DNA of 22,640 nt from Neolentinus lepideus HHB14362 ss-1 (Eukaryota; Basidiomycota; Agaricomycetes; Gloeophyllales; Gloeophyllaceae): positions 32,437 to 55,076 of the forward strand of contig KV425676.1 in the NCBI GenBank assembly GCA_001632425.1. Reading direction: 5' to 3'. Below, one piece after another: positions 8,652-18,888 of the stretch. The position numbers and the translations under genes were made by a program. Below the pieces are notes generated by a model. The model was not told the origin of the DNA and searched no databases. It saw nothing but the letters and a program-made list of their open reading frames with translations. Position 1 is the first letter of the stretch. Every line of letters starts with the position of its first letter.

Positions 8652-11002
8652 TTAGGTGCACTCTCAATAATCGCGGTAACAGGCCCTGCTATGCACTGCA
8701 CCTCTTGACCTCCCCAAGCAGCTGCCATCGTTGCTGTCAGCTGTCCTGTACATGTTGGTTGAAAGGCGGCGTAGGATCATGCTGAGCTGCCATTGAGGCA
8801 ATAAGCCAAGGACTAGCTAGCAGGTATTCAGTGAGGAGCAGTGCACGCCATATGTTGGGCACATCGGCCTGGTGCAGGACATGGACGTGGTGATGCAGGA
8901 GGATACAACAAGCAGGGAGGCTGGGTGCAACAGGATGCGAAGGGGCAGCTGGGATTGAGTAGTGCACATGGTGAATATTGTGTGTGGGAGATGAGAGCAG
9001 GAAGGATGGCAGAAACCACAGTGGATGTAGAAAGCTTCAGGGTGTGGTAAAGACCGCGGTCATCGTGGCATGCACGAGGGGCTAGCATAAGAAGCAGGTG
9101 CGAGTGCAGAAGGAGAGGAAGCAAAAGTTGGTCGAGAATTCAGAGTGCAAGTTGGCCATGTTCACAGAGCTGAGTGATCAGGATGAATTGCAGAGAGGCA
9201 ATGCAATCCTCCCAACAAATGAGGATGTGGAAAGATCTGAAATCATGTAATGTATTCCCGTGAGCTATGCTGTTGCCCCGCGGGAGTGGCCACTGTCCTA
9301 CTGCATCCCACCATGCTATAAAGCTAGGATTGCACGTTCTATTGCAGAGCTGGAGGGACAGCTGCACACACTGCTCTTCAAGCATGTAACACATTCCTTT
9401 GCTCTTTGCTACTTTGCTCCATGTGCTTAATTGCCTCAGTGACCGTGCTAGTATACCCTTCCACTCTAGGCTAGTGTATATTATGGGTAGCGCTGGCAGT
9501 AGCCTGCCAAAATCTCTTTTTGGTATGTTTCCCACACAGCCACTGCCCTAATCTGTGCAACTCTTGCTGGATTGGGTACTGAGCATGTCTGAGCCCTCTC
9601 AAACTGCATGTAATATGTCCTCTGTATGACTGTTGGCTGGCTACATACTCTATAATATGTGTTCTGGTTTTACTGATGGAACTGTCTCCTCTGGAAGTAC
9701 CTTGTCTCGAAGTTGATTCTCACGAAAGGTACATAATACATGACAATCATCGCTTGAGACCTAGAGAGTCACATGACTTAAGGTCAACACAGCACTCAAG
9801 ATACAAAATAACTGACAGCAGGTCATATATCTGCAGGCCCAGGAATCACGTCTGTTGCCATGACTGATAGATACGTATTTGCGTACATGCTTCTCTTTGT
9901 AACACTGGCCAAACACTGGCCGGGGCTGCCAGGCTGTTGTCCGCCTCACTGCCATGAAGCTTTCCCCCAATATACGCTCACTCACTGTATGTGCGCACCT
10001 CAATGTCACTATGGTCTAGCAAAGTAGTATCCTAAGGAGGATTTGGAGCCATCCAGAAGCGAGAATATAGAGCACTCAACTGTGATCATGCAATGCTGTG
10101 CAACCTATCTGGACTCTGGGACAGTGCAGTATCACAGAATCAAATAATATTGCATGGAATTGAGGTATTTTTGAAATCTGGTATGCTATGGAGTGCATAG
10201 CACAGTGGAGAGAGAACTGCAGATAGCATAGAAAATTAATGATTCAAGCAGTGGCGCGAGATCACTAGATCTAAGCTGTCCTACCAGATTGAGCAACCTT
10301 GACTGAATGGGGATGGCTGGGCTTATTTTTAGCTGACATGCAAAGACTTGACAGGCTCCTGCGAAGCCTATCATAGATATACACAAGTCTCCCTGTGAAC
10401 CCCATTGCTTGCCTACTTGGGTTCACTGAGGAGACGTTGCTAGCAAGTCTATTCCACTCAACTCAGGCTTTACATTTGTGTTTGTGAGAATAATCAAGCA
10501 TACAAGGACCACGCTAAAGCCCTATAGCTAAGTCGGGTCATTCAATATATGTGGGTTGCTTTCCCTTTCCCTTCCCATCCTTCAAACCCATAGCTTCTGT
10601 GAGGCTCTGCCACCAGGCTCATCTTAGAAACATAGTGCACACTGTAGAGTTGCAAATGCTATACGTACCTTGTCTAAATCAGCTGTTGCAATGTCCATGG
10701 GCTTTGACACAATGCCTGATAGCCCTGTTGCAGTCACTCGGGAAGGTGCAGTTGTTGAGTCTGTGGGCAGGAAAAGTCGTGTCCTTGCAGGGCTTTGAAG
10801 TTCTTGGTGTTGGAATTTGGGTTTCAGGTTGAGCTAGCGAGCGATCATGTGGTTGAGAGGGGGGGTGCCAGAGGCACCCATATTTGGAATGATAAGAAAA
10901 GTCATATATAAACATTGTAATTACAGGATGTACCATACATGATTGCCCTTTGGGCAACTGACTGCTCAGGGCAAGCACACCCACGTCAAATTGAATCTTG
11001 GA
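8652..11002. other. Intergenic or relic sequence, no gene recognised
   Basis: About 2.3 kb between element B and the end of the alpha-kinase remnant. A plus-strand stretch at 9089-9250 reads as a charged peptide (KKQVRVQKERKQKLVENSEC then LAMFTELSDQDELQRG) after an in-frame TAG at 9083-9085, and could be a small coding relic. The opposite-strand 131-codon frame at 9535-9140 overlaps it, and I cannot choose between them. A short near-tandem repeat (AACACTGGCC twice) lies near 9900-9922. A perfect small hairpin (GGGTGCC-AGA-GGCACCC) lies near 10864-10880. Nothing else stands out. Confidence 0.4.
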
Positions 11003-13581
11003 TTATTTCTTCACTTGGATTGGCGGAACCTCAAAGAACTTGCAGAAGATATTGTACCTGTGCTCCTCAACAAACTGTGCATGGGATTCAGGCAAATTCC
11101 CCAATGCAAACAGGGGTGTCTCTCCAAGGGTTCTGCAGAACACAACCATGTTATTAGGGGGTGATCAGAGAGAAGGACATGGCTTATGCAGATGTAATGA
11201 TTTGGGGATCTGTCAACAGTGTGGATCCCCCTAGCCATCAAAAATGGCAAACATCAGATCGGTATCCACCCATGTACATGAATTGGGCTTTACTTACCTT
11301 GGAAGTCTCTGACAAAAACCAATTCTCCAGTTTTCCAAAGCTGTACATGCTGCGCAAATGCAAGGGACTGCACTCAATGATAGTCGCCGGCATCTTGGAA
11401 TGCAGGGACAATGGCACTGTCATTATTCAAATATTTGCAGAATTTACCTTCCCAATTCTCATCAATGAGCCCCTCGAGCAAATACACCACATCATTGGTT
11501 GCTAAGAGTGACCCATTGATGCAGGGAATGCTAATAGCTGCTTTGACAAATCTCATCTGTGGCACAGTGAAAGATGTAGGCTGGCCTTTCCACTCCACAA
11601 TCTTTGCTATATAGGAACAGACCAGGTCCATCAGCATCACTGCCCATGCGAGGCAAGCAATCTCCATGTATAGCTTCTTGGTCTGTGTCATGGCATCATG
11701 GGGTACAATGGCTGCTCTGATCTTCTTGGTGTAGGTCTGCTTTGTACCAAAGTCTTCTGGCCCATTGGCAGTCCCAAACAAGGGCATTGAGTCTTCAGTC
11801 CACCCTGAGTACATTACCTTGAACATTTCTTGCTGTTTCTCAGTGACTCTTAAGGCAACGTTGCGTGTTATTGACTCTTTTGAGACATAGTCAAGTGGGC
11901 TCGTGCACTGCATGAGTTCTTCCAGTGACATTTGATGAATGTGATAGATGATGAGGGTGAGGTGTCTGATTTCAACTATCTATGAACAATCAGGGAGTTG
12001 GTCTCTAGGAGCATACAATAATGCACTCACAGAACACATGCAAATCAGCTTTTCTGGGCTGAACTTGCTGTCAAAGTGCCTTGAATAGACACTCTTTGTC
12101 TGGAGACACAGCTTCTGCAAACTGCCTCTTCATTCCTGGCAGTGGTGGTGGTGTTCAATTATGGTTCGGAGGAGATGGAGTTTGGTCACAAGTCTGAGAA
12201 TGTCCCTGTTTGGGATATTAGGCCAGGCTAATGCCGACCAATGAATGCAGAACTTACACTCGCAACATTGGATGGTATTTGATGTTCATTGCTTCCATCT
12301 GCCACTGGCTGATGATCCCCTGAGAATTGTGTGTCATCTGCGTCCACCAGAGAGGACTGGCTCTCCATAATATGGTCCTGCATAGCCTCATAGAACTCAT
12401 TCGAGATGTGCAGATAGATCTGACACCCCATTCCTGCAGCAAACTTCATTGTACTGGTCTTTGTGACCTTGAAGAATTTTGCTGAAATGGCATCCATATC
12501 AGGAGTCTTTGGCTCAATGGCCACCCACTCCTGAGAGTGCATGGTGATCTGGTTGTAGTCCAGGTTATATCCATGGCTGTAACACTCCCAGGCTGGTAAG
12601 AAGGCTGGTAAGATGAAGTAATACAGCATGCACTTTAGGTGCTCAGCACCAATACATGCTGGAACCTCACCTATTGACTTGACCAACTCCTGAGAAGGAT
12701 GAAATGTCTTGATTAGCGGTGAGTATTTTGTGAGCTGGCAGTTAGGACTTACCCCAACAATCTTCTTCCTGTTCTGCCCTGCAGGCATATGCACCACTTT
12801 GAATTTGACAGTCACCACCTCAGCACCGGCAGTCCCAGCATATGCACAGGCCTGGAGGTGATTGCAGAATTGCTGATACAAAGCATGATCAGGGCTATAG
12901 CCCATTGGCAGGCTAGGCTTGTGCACTGGGAGCATAGGAGCTCACCCCATCCCAAGCAATGGCACTTGGACAACTGGACCTGAACTGGGCTTTGGTGGTG
13001 GTGGTGGCATCAGCATGTGGTTCAGAGGCTGGACTCATTGTTGTGGGACTATCAGCTGCATTAAAACCATGTTATAAGCTGACTGATGGATTTCTCACTG
13101 CCTCTTTGAGCATACAGCAGTTGCTGATGAACCTCTGGATCATAGGTACCACCAGGGAGGCCATTAGTTGGTCTTGCAGTGGTGAAATTCACAACCATGG
13201 GCAGATGATTGGCAGGTGCAGCATCTGTCAGTGTGACTGTGAGTAGAATCACCAGTTTTCTCAGTGATCCAAATCCTTACCACGATGTTCGGTTGAAATT
13301 TTCTCTAGATAATGCTGGTAGCATTCAGTGCAGACATACCAGCCAGGTTCACCATCACAGCTATGCATGTATTCACACGGTGTACCTGCTGGAAAGGTCT
13401 TGACACGACATGCACATCTCCCACATATAAATGACTTATTCTTGTCTTCTGTCCATTCAACATAAGCAGGCATGGTCGGTGTCGTGATAGATAGAGACTG
13501 TAGATTAAGGAGCAATGTACCAGTGATGCAGGAGTCAGTAGTGGGGGTACTTGCTGAGCCAAGTAGTTTGGTTGCTGCCAT
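11003..13581 (-). pseudogene. Alpha-kinase pseudogene with N-terminal cysteine cluster, seven exons
   Basis: Atypical (alpha-type) protein kinase related to the MHCK/eEF2K/TRPM7 fold, a Ser/Thr kinase family expanded in some mushroom fungi. Minus-strand exons: 13581-13281, 13236-12753, 12689-12258, 12205-12031, 11979-11298, 11230-11188 and 11132-11003, with introns of 44-67 bases. Exon 1 has a cysteine cluster (CGRCAC...CEYMHSC...CTEC), perhaps a zinc ribbon. The kinase domain fills exons 5-7: ALRVTEKQQEMFKVMYSGW, LYMEIACLAWAVMLMDLV, GKFCKYLNNDS, LAFAQHVQLW, the catalytic Asp/Gln of VRDFQG, the metal-site Asp of LLTDPQI, then FALGNLPES and EEHRYNIFCKFFEVPP. Defects: an extra T in a T-run (13066-13063), a frame change near 12940, a phase break at the exon 3/4 join, TGA at 12132-12130, TGA at 11376-11374, a donor changed to AT at 11187, and a Cys-to-Tyr at a probable zinc ligand. 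Clearly non-functional. Motif-based call, no search run. Confidence 0.85.
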
Positions 13582-14056
13582 TGCTTTCTGACAAGTAAGA
13601 AGACATTTTGACAGTAAACTTTCTATTTTAGGTATTAAACACTCAATGCAGCTTTGAAATCTGAGTCAATAACTTGTCACTGATCGGCTGGACAAACATT
13701 GACTTACTACGACATGTGGTGCTGCTGCTAGGGACTCTATAGCCTTGTGTATCCTGTTAACAAGCATAGTGACCAATTTGGTGAGCTATATGCCTAAAGC
13801 AAATCAACACCTACCCTGCCATGTGTCCCATTGTACTTGCTGCCAAGTGCTTACTGCCTAACTGCCATGTTGACGACCCAGCCCTGGAGGATGAGCTGTG
13901 ACCCCTTGTAGAGTACTGCTGGTCATTGGGATACGATGACAAGGTCATTGTTAGCCACTGTATTGCAATGCGCTGATGAACATGCAGCTAGGTACCATGC
14001 CATGGGACCCATCCATCACCCGGATCCCAGCTTGAGCAGAGATCCTTTCCTGACAA
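13582..14056. other. Spacer, probable LINE 5' region
   Basis: Between the first exon of the alpha-kinase (its promoter would lie just after 13581) and the first recognisable LINE ORF1 residues. No gene is visible. The part after about 13850 may already be LINE 5' sequence, but the LINE start is not marked by any clear repeat. Confidence 0.4.
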
Positions 14057-14911
14057 ATCCTCATCGACATAGAAGATGAGGCACCCTCTAGTGACCTCCT
14101 ATCCAAGAGCAACACAACCATAGCTGAGCGAGTCTCATTGGTAATCACCGAATTGTGGCCTGACAAGGCTGCTGCCTGCTGACCAGCGGAAATCACCAAG
14201 CTCTCCAGTGGGGGCTTAATAGTGGAGGTGCGTACCCATGAAGGAGCTAATCATCTTCGTGAACATAGATTCGATTTCCTTCAATCATTCACACCAATGG
14301 CCATTTTACGGGACTGGCCACACCCCCTTGTCATCTGATTCATCCCTATTCACTTTTGCCCTGACTGCGCTGACAATTTACGAGAAGTCAAAGAATGAAA
14401 CGACTGGGTGCCAAACACCATCATCAAAGCACAATGGATTAAGCTGGTAATGAATCACAGACCAGGACAGGAAGTAGCCCATTCCCTCTTCCACCTCCAG
14501 GACCCAAAGATCGCCAATATGGCTATCGATACAGGTATAGTAATTTGTGAGAAGTGACTGAAAGCTGACAGGGAAATCAATGAACCCATTGCGTGTATGA
14601 AGTGTCAGCAGTACAGACACCTTGCCAAAGCATGCCCCAGGGATGAAGAGGTCTGTGGTATGTGCAGAGACAATCACCGCACTGCTATGTACATGGCGGA
14701 GCACGTCTTTTGCATCAATTGTGGTGCTGGTGACCACCCAAGCACCAGGCAAGAGTGGCCCATCTTCCTGAAGAATCAAGACCTGCTAAATGCCCAGTGA
14801 CCAGTGATACACACCAGACAATCCTGCCTAGAGAAAATGGCATTTCAACGAACTAAAGCTACCCTCGTCTGCGACAGATATGAGGTGTTCCATGGACATA
14901 TGGACAGCTAG
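14057..14911 (+). pseudogene. LINE ORF1, gag-like CCHC protein
   Basis: Nucleic-acid-binding ORF1 protein that would coat the LINE RNA. A single frame carries ILIDIEDEAPSSDLL, ITKLSSGGLIVEVRTHEGAN, PNTIIKAQWIKLV, GQEVAHSLFHLQDPKIANMA, then the zinc knuckles. The first is a canonical CCHC, CMKCQQYRHLAKAC (Cx2Cx4Hx4C, from about 14594). The second begins CGMCRDNHR, and the third, CINCGAGDHPSTRQEW, has Trp where the last Cys is expected. In-frame stops are almost all TGA: after AAC near 14181, after VI near 14337, in VKE*ND near 14398 and in CEK*LKAD near 14557, which fits CGA-to-TGA decay. The end is not sharp, and a stop at 14798-14800 lies just after the last knuckle. Confidence 0.85.
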
Positions 14912-16059
14912 GTGTGGCAGATGGTATCACGCATCAGGCCTATCTGCAGACGACTCACAGACAGGGCCACGTGGAATGTATCCACTCAATGTGCATGGAC
15001 AGCAGAGGTCAACGAGTATCCTATGCCGACGACCAAGATGGTATCAGGTCATCAGACTCAGCTGGGCCGATGGGTAGTAACACACGAGACACCATCAAGG
15101 CAGTTCGCTACCCATGTTGTAGCAAGCATCGCAAAGGCACATGGGAGACCGCTGATCCCTCAATGGATGTAGTAGAGGCCTATCCTTCAGGAGTGACAGG
15201 CCAGGGAAGCACTCGCAAAAGGGTAGTTGAAGACCCATCACTACTATGGACGGTTCAGTAGTGTGCATTACCAGATGTGAAAGGACGGCCAAGGCTAAGA
15301 CTGCAGGGGATATGCCATGAAGCTCATAGCTTTCCTCGACACCTCAGGAGCATTGTGGATGTGAGTGCACCTAACCAACAACAGGACCAGATGGGTGTAG
15401 GAGCCATTGGCAGGAGGATGTGCTTACACGTTTGGGGTCAAGGGTATGGATGTGACAGGTGAAGTCTTAGGGATGGTTTGCGGTGTGAAGGAGTCTCGTC
15501 GAAGGAGACAGGATAAAGGTGATAGGGAGAATGGTGAGAGAACAAGTTCATACCCCCATTAGCTCATAGTGGGTTCTCTCCCTCTAGTCTCATTCTGTAC
15601 AACTCAGTGCTTACCTCTAAAAAGACATTTTTACTCTTTGTGTGTCTCTGGTGCTCTAAGGCAGCTTGTCTAATTGTTCTATTGACTCGTCCATGGTAAG
15701 TCGTTCCCTCACCAGCAAAGCTAACCCAAGTCTAGTCTAGTCTATTTCATGAGCGGACATTGTCCCTGCTTCACCAGAGAAGTACCTGCAGCCTGAGTGT
15801 CTGTGAACATTCATCAGTGACCCTAGCAGCCCTGAGTGGTTTTGTGCTAGGTTCAGGCAAGAAGCCTCAGTAGCGTCCGAGTATGCATTTCATTTAGTAG
15901 GGCCCATGTGTCCACGATCATAGTCTATCTCATCCACCGAGCATTGGCCTGACGCAAGCTAATGCTGGATGACTATGTCACACCTGCAGTCAGAAGGGAC
16001 CAGACCACCACCCAATCCACCACATCCCCAGACATGATCGATAACATGGCCAGAACCCA
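14912..16059 (+). other. LINE ORF1 tail and inter-ORF region, little recognisable
   Basis: About 1.1 kb between the ORF1 knuckles and the first endonuclease residues. Open frames are short and jump between phases, as expected for a decayed ORF1 C-terminus. A pyrimidine-rich stretch at about 15560-15760, including a TCTAG-TCTAG-TCTA run near 15735, looks unlike the flanks and could be a further insertion, but I found no second copy. Confidence 0.4.
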
Positions 16060-17570
16060 ATGATGTGCTGCAAATTATGCATCTTGCAAGAGAATCTCAA
16101 CAAGTCCCTCATAGCGACCTTCGACCTCCTTAACCAGCCTAACCTTCACAAGAACTGGGATATAATCTTAATTCAAGAGCCATATATTGACACCTTTAAG
16201 AATGCTAAAGCCACCAGGGCTTGGACAGTAATCTACCCTACTAACCACCTTAATAGGTCTGAGAAAACCTGATCCCTCATACTTGTGAACTCCCAACTGA
16301 ACACGAATGACTGGCGACAAGTCAATTTCCCAAATCCCGACATAACCATCATACACCTGGAGGGACCAGCTGGTCAAATCACAATAGCAAACATCTATAA
16401 TGACGCCGACTCTGATGTGACCCTTCTGGCCCTAACACGCTTCTGCCAATGGGATCTTCCTCATATATGCTCACCTGAACCAGGACTACTTTGGGCTGGC
16501 AACTTCAACTGGAAGCACCCCACATGAGAGCTACAAGCTAAAGCATGACATTCACTCATGCTGCCTTACAGCAGGCCCAAGTTCTCCTGGACTGTATAGC
16601 TGGCCTAGACATGTTTATGGCTCTGCCCCTGGGCATCCCAACATTGATGCACAAGAGCTCGAAAGGGGAGTACTGGCCAGACAACCTGTTCTTGTCATCT
16701 TCCCTCCAGGGAAATCTAGTATCCTGTGCTACAAACCGATCACTTACACCAACAGGTGCTGACCATTACCTGATTCAGACCATTCTAGACTTTTCAATAG
16801 GTACATCAACACTGCTGCTCACCTGGAACTTCCGGAACATCAACTGGGAGGAATTCTGCAAGGAATTACGACAGCAGCTGATCCTGTATGGCACCCCCCA
16901 CCATATACGCACCCAGGATGACTTCAATAGTCAAGCAGTCAGGCTCCATACCGCGCTCGCCAAGACCATCGAAAACCAAGTACCGATCTCCAACCCGAGC
17001 CAGCACATGAAGTGCTGGTGGACCACTGAGCTCTTAGCACAGCGGAAGGCCTTGCGCACTCTCAGCAACACTACCCACAAGTACCGCTATGTTCCGGACC
17101 ATGCCGCCCACTCCAACCTGTGTGATGCTGAGCGCACTTACCAGGATGCCATCAAGAAGCAGAAGGAGAGGCACTGGCAAGAGTGGATGAGCCACCTTGA
17201 AGGTAATGACATCTGGACAGCTAATAGATTCATTTCAGGTCCTGTCGGGGATGGAAGTAAGACCCACATCCCCATGTTGAAGGTCAAGGATCCGAATGGT
17301 CAGGATGCAGGTGAAACCACCACAAATGCAGCACGGGCACAAGTCCTCACCAAACCCTTCTTCCTGAACCCTCCAGCGCAGTCCTTGGTAGATCCACAGG
17401 TTGTTCCACCCCCACCGGTATACAAGTTTCACCCCCCAACACGAACCCACATCAAGTGTGCCATTGCTGCGCTTTCACCGCACAAAGCGGCTGGGCCGGA
17501 TGGTATCAAGAACATTGTTCTTATCAAGTGCATTGATATTATCATTGACAGGCTGTATTACTTGTTCCGC
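16060..17570 (+). pseudogene. LINE ORF2, APE endonuclease and start of reverse transcriptase
   Basis: The APE-like endonuclease would nick target DNA to prime reverse transcription. Landmarks: ILQENLNKSLIATFDLLNQP (metal-site Asn), WDIILIQEPYID (metal-site Glu), ITIANIYND, WAGNFNWKHP, ALPLGIPTL, and GADHYLI with the terminal Asp-His pair. The normal GDFN motif reads GNFN, so a catalytic Asp is replaced by Asn (GAC to AAC). A linker follows (WWTTELLAQRKALRTLSN, YQDAIKKQKERHWQEWMSHL), then the RT entry block SPHKAAGPDGIKNIVL and LYYLFR, where the insertion cuts in. Defects: TGA at about 16269 (EKT*SLIL), TGA at about 16525, and a frameshift between there and 16545. From 16545 to 17573 the frame is open for 342 codons. 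Confidence 0.92.
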
Positions 17571-18212
17571 TGATATGCACAGACACATGATGAAACCCGT
17601 GGAAATGAGACCTAAAGCTAGACACAACCACAAAGCAAACACCAAACCCTTGGTGTCAGATGGCTGTGAGGCCCGGGGTAACAAAGAGTAATAATAGTTT
17701 GGAGGGGATGGGTGTAGGTGAGATGTATAGTTGGGGCTAAAGGGAGTTTGGTGCTGAGTCGCTATTTGGCAGCAGTCTGATGATAGAGAGCGATGCTATG
17801 CACTATGGAGCACTATGTGCATGGTGCTGTGTAGGCACTATATGGTACTTCTCCTGCTCGGCACTGTATGGTCTTCAGTGCTCTATAGTGGAGCACTACT
17901 TGCGGTCACTACCTCTAACTCAGATGTATATAGACTCTGGTTAGTATGAAGCTACAGTGCATGAGGCAGCCTAAGAGAGAGGGACTTGTAAGGGATTTGC
18001 TTACAATTAGTGATGCTACGCTGGCTTGCTCTGTCGCTATCTCTGGGTGAAGTTGGAGGTATGCAAGAGGACCTAAATGCGAGTCGCAAGATGAACTTAG
18101 AAGAAAACTCTGACGTGAGACTGAAATCTGAAGAGTGTGGTGAAGATAACTTGTTGTACAAAGCAGTAGAGTAATGTCTTAACTACAAGAGAGCAACTGC
18201 TCTATGTCCGAT
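17571..18212. repeat. 640-base dispersed repeat, copy 2
   Basis: Same orientation as 3983-4621, with both copies starting exactly at TGATATGCACAGACACATGA and diverging after TATGTCCGAT. Relative to copy 1, many CpG sites have become TpG or CpA (GGCGCTGAG to GGTGCTGAG, CTTCGGTG to CTTCAGTG, GAGCGCTAC to GAGCACTAC, CTCGGGTG to CTCAGATG), and a few sites show the reverse pattern. Confidence 0.85.
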
Positions 18213-18884
18213 CCTATCTACCTACTACCGTGAGTTGTGCCTCTGCTCAGCCTCACATCCATATGACTTGTACCGCCTTGCGACCAACTCACATGCGATC
18301 CTCAACCAGTACCCCTTGCAACCAACTCTAGCATGCACGCAGCTCTGCAGACAGGAGTCAGTTGGGTGTGTCTTGACTTTGCATTAGAGTGTGCCTCCTT
18401 GATGATCAGGTGGCGGGCTATGCTGCTGATGCTAGCGCGATCTTGCTGAAAGAGGGATAAAGGGTGGGGCCGCTATATTGTGCGGCGGTGTCATGATAGC
18501 CATAGTCATACCATGTGTCGATGCGCACTGCACACATAAGGAAAGTTGTGCCAATAGAACTAGCGCTGATCCAAAGCAACGGCGGGCTGTATGCCATATG
18601 GAAAGGCACCCTGAGACACCGCCTCAGTTCGGACTGCAGTAACAACATCGGGCAATGCATGCCGAGATGCGATGACTCGACTGAATGACGTTCGGCTGAC
18701 TGAGCTACCGAGGAGCCATCCTAAGTGCACCGAGGAGCTGAGAGCCTTGTCACTGGGACATAGGGTCACTATTGCGCAGTGTACTGACAGTGCGCTATTG
18801 AGTCGCTAAGTCACTGTTCCCACGAAGCATGCGGAATTGCCCTAAATCATGTTTTCTGGGGTCAGAAGCCAACAGGGCCTATCA
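18213..18884. other. CpG-rich unique segment of the insertion
   Basis: No recognisable gene. It is richer in CpG than the LINE on either side (for example GGGCCGCTATATTGTGCGGCGG near 18470, core CCGCTATATTGTGCGGC). Open frames are short and overlap. It may be the second half of the inserted element, or another insertion nested in it. Confidence 0.5.
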
Positions 18885-18888
18885 CCAC

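Larger units (their letters stand above)
17571..18884 (+). mobile_element. 1,314-base insertion inside LINE reverse transcriptase
   Basis: The LINE reads LYYLFR up to 17570 and resumes AVFELNTYYPPW at 18889. Removing 17571-18884 plus four bases restores TTC CGC GCC GTC. The four bases before (CCGC, 17567-17570) and after (CCAC, 18885-18888) look like a 4-base target-site duplication with one CpG-to-CpA change. The insert starts TGATA and ends TATCA, a 5-base inverted terminus. Its first 642 bases are the dispersed repeat (copy 2), and the remaining 672 bases are CpG-rich and unique here. It has no coding capacity that I recognise. Confidence 0.7.

Noticed and set aside
9140..9535. 131-codon minus-strand frame
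   Set aside because: No motif, no splice context, and it overlaps a charged open stretch on the other strand.
10679..10984. 101-codon frame just downstream of the alpha-kinase stop, in the same phase
   Set aside because: The kinase domain is complete by EVPPIQVKK; the following sequence has no kinase similarity and is probably 3' flank.
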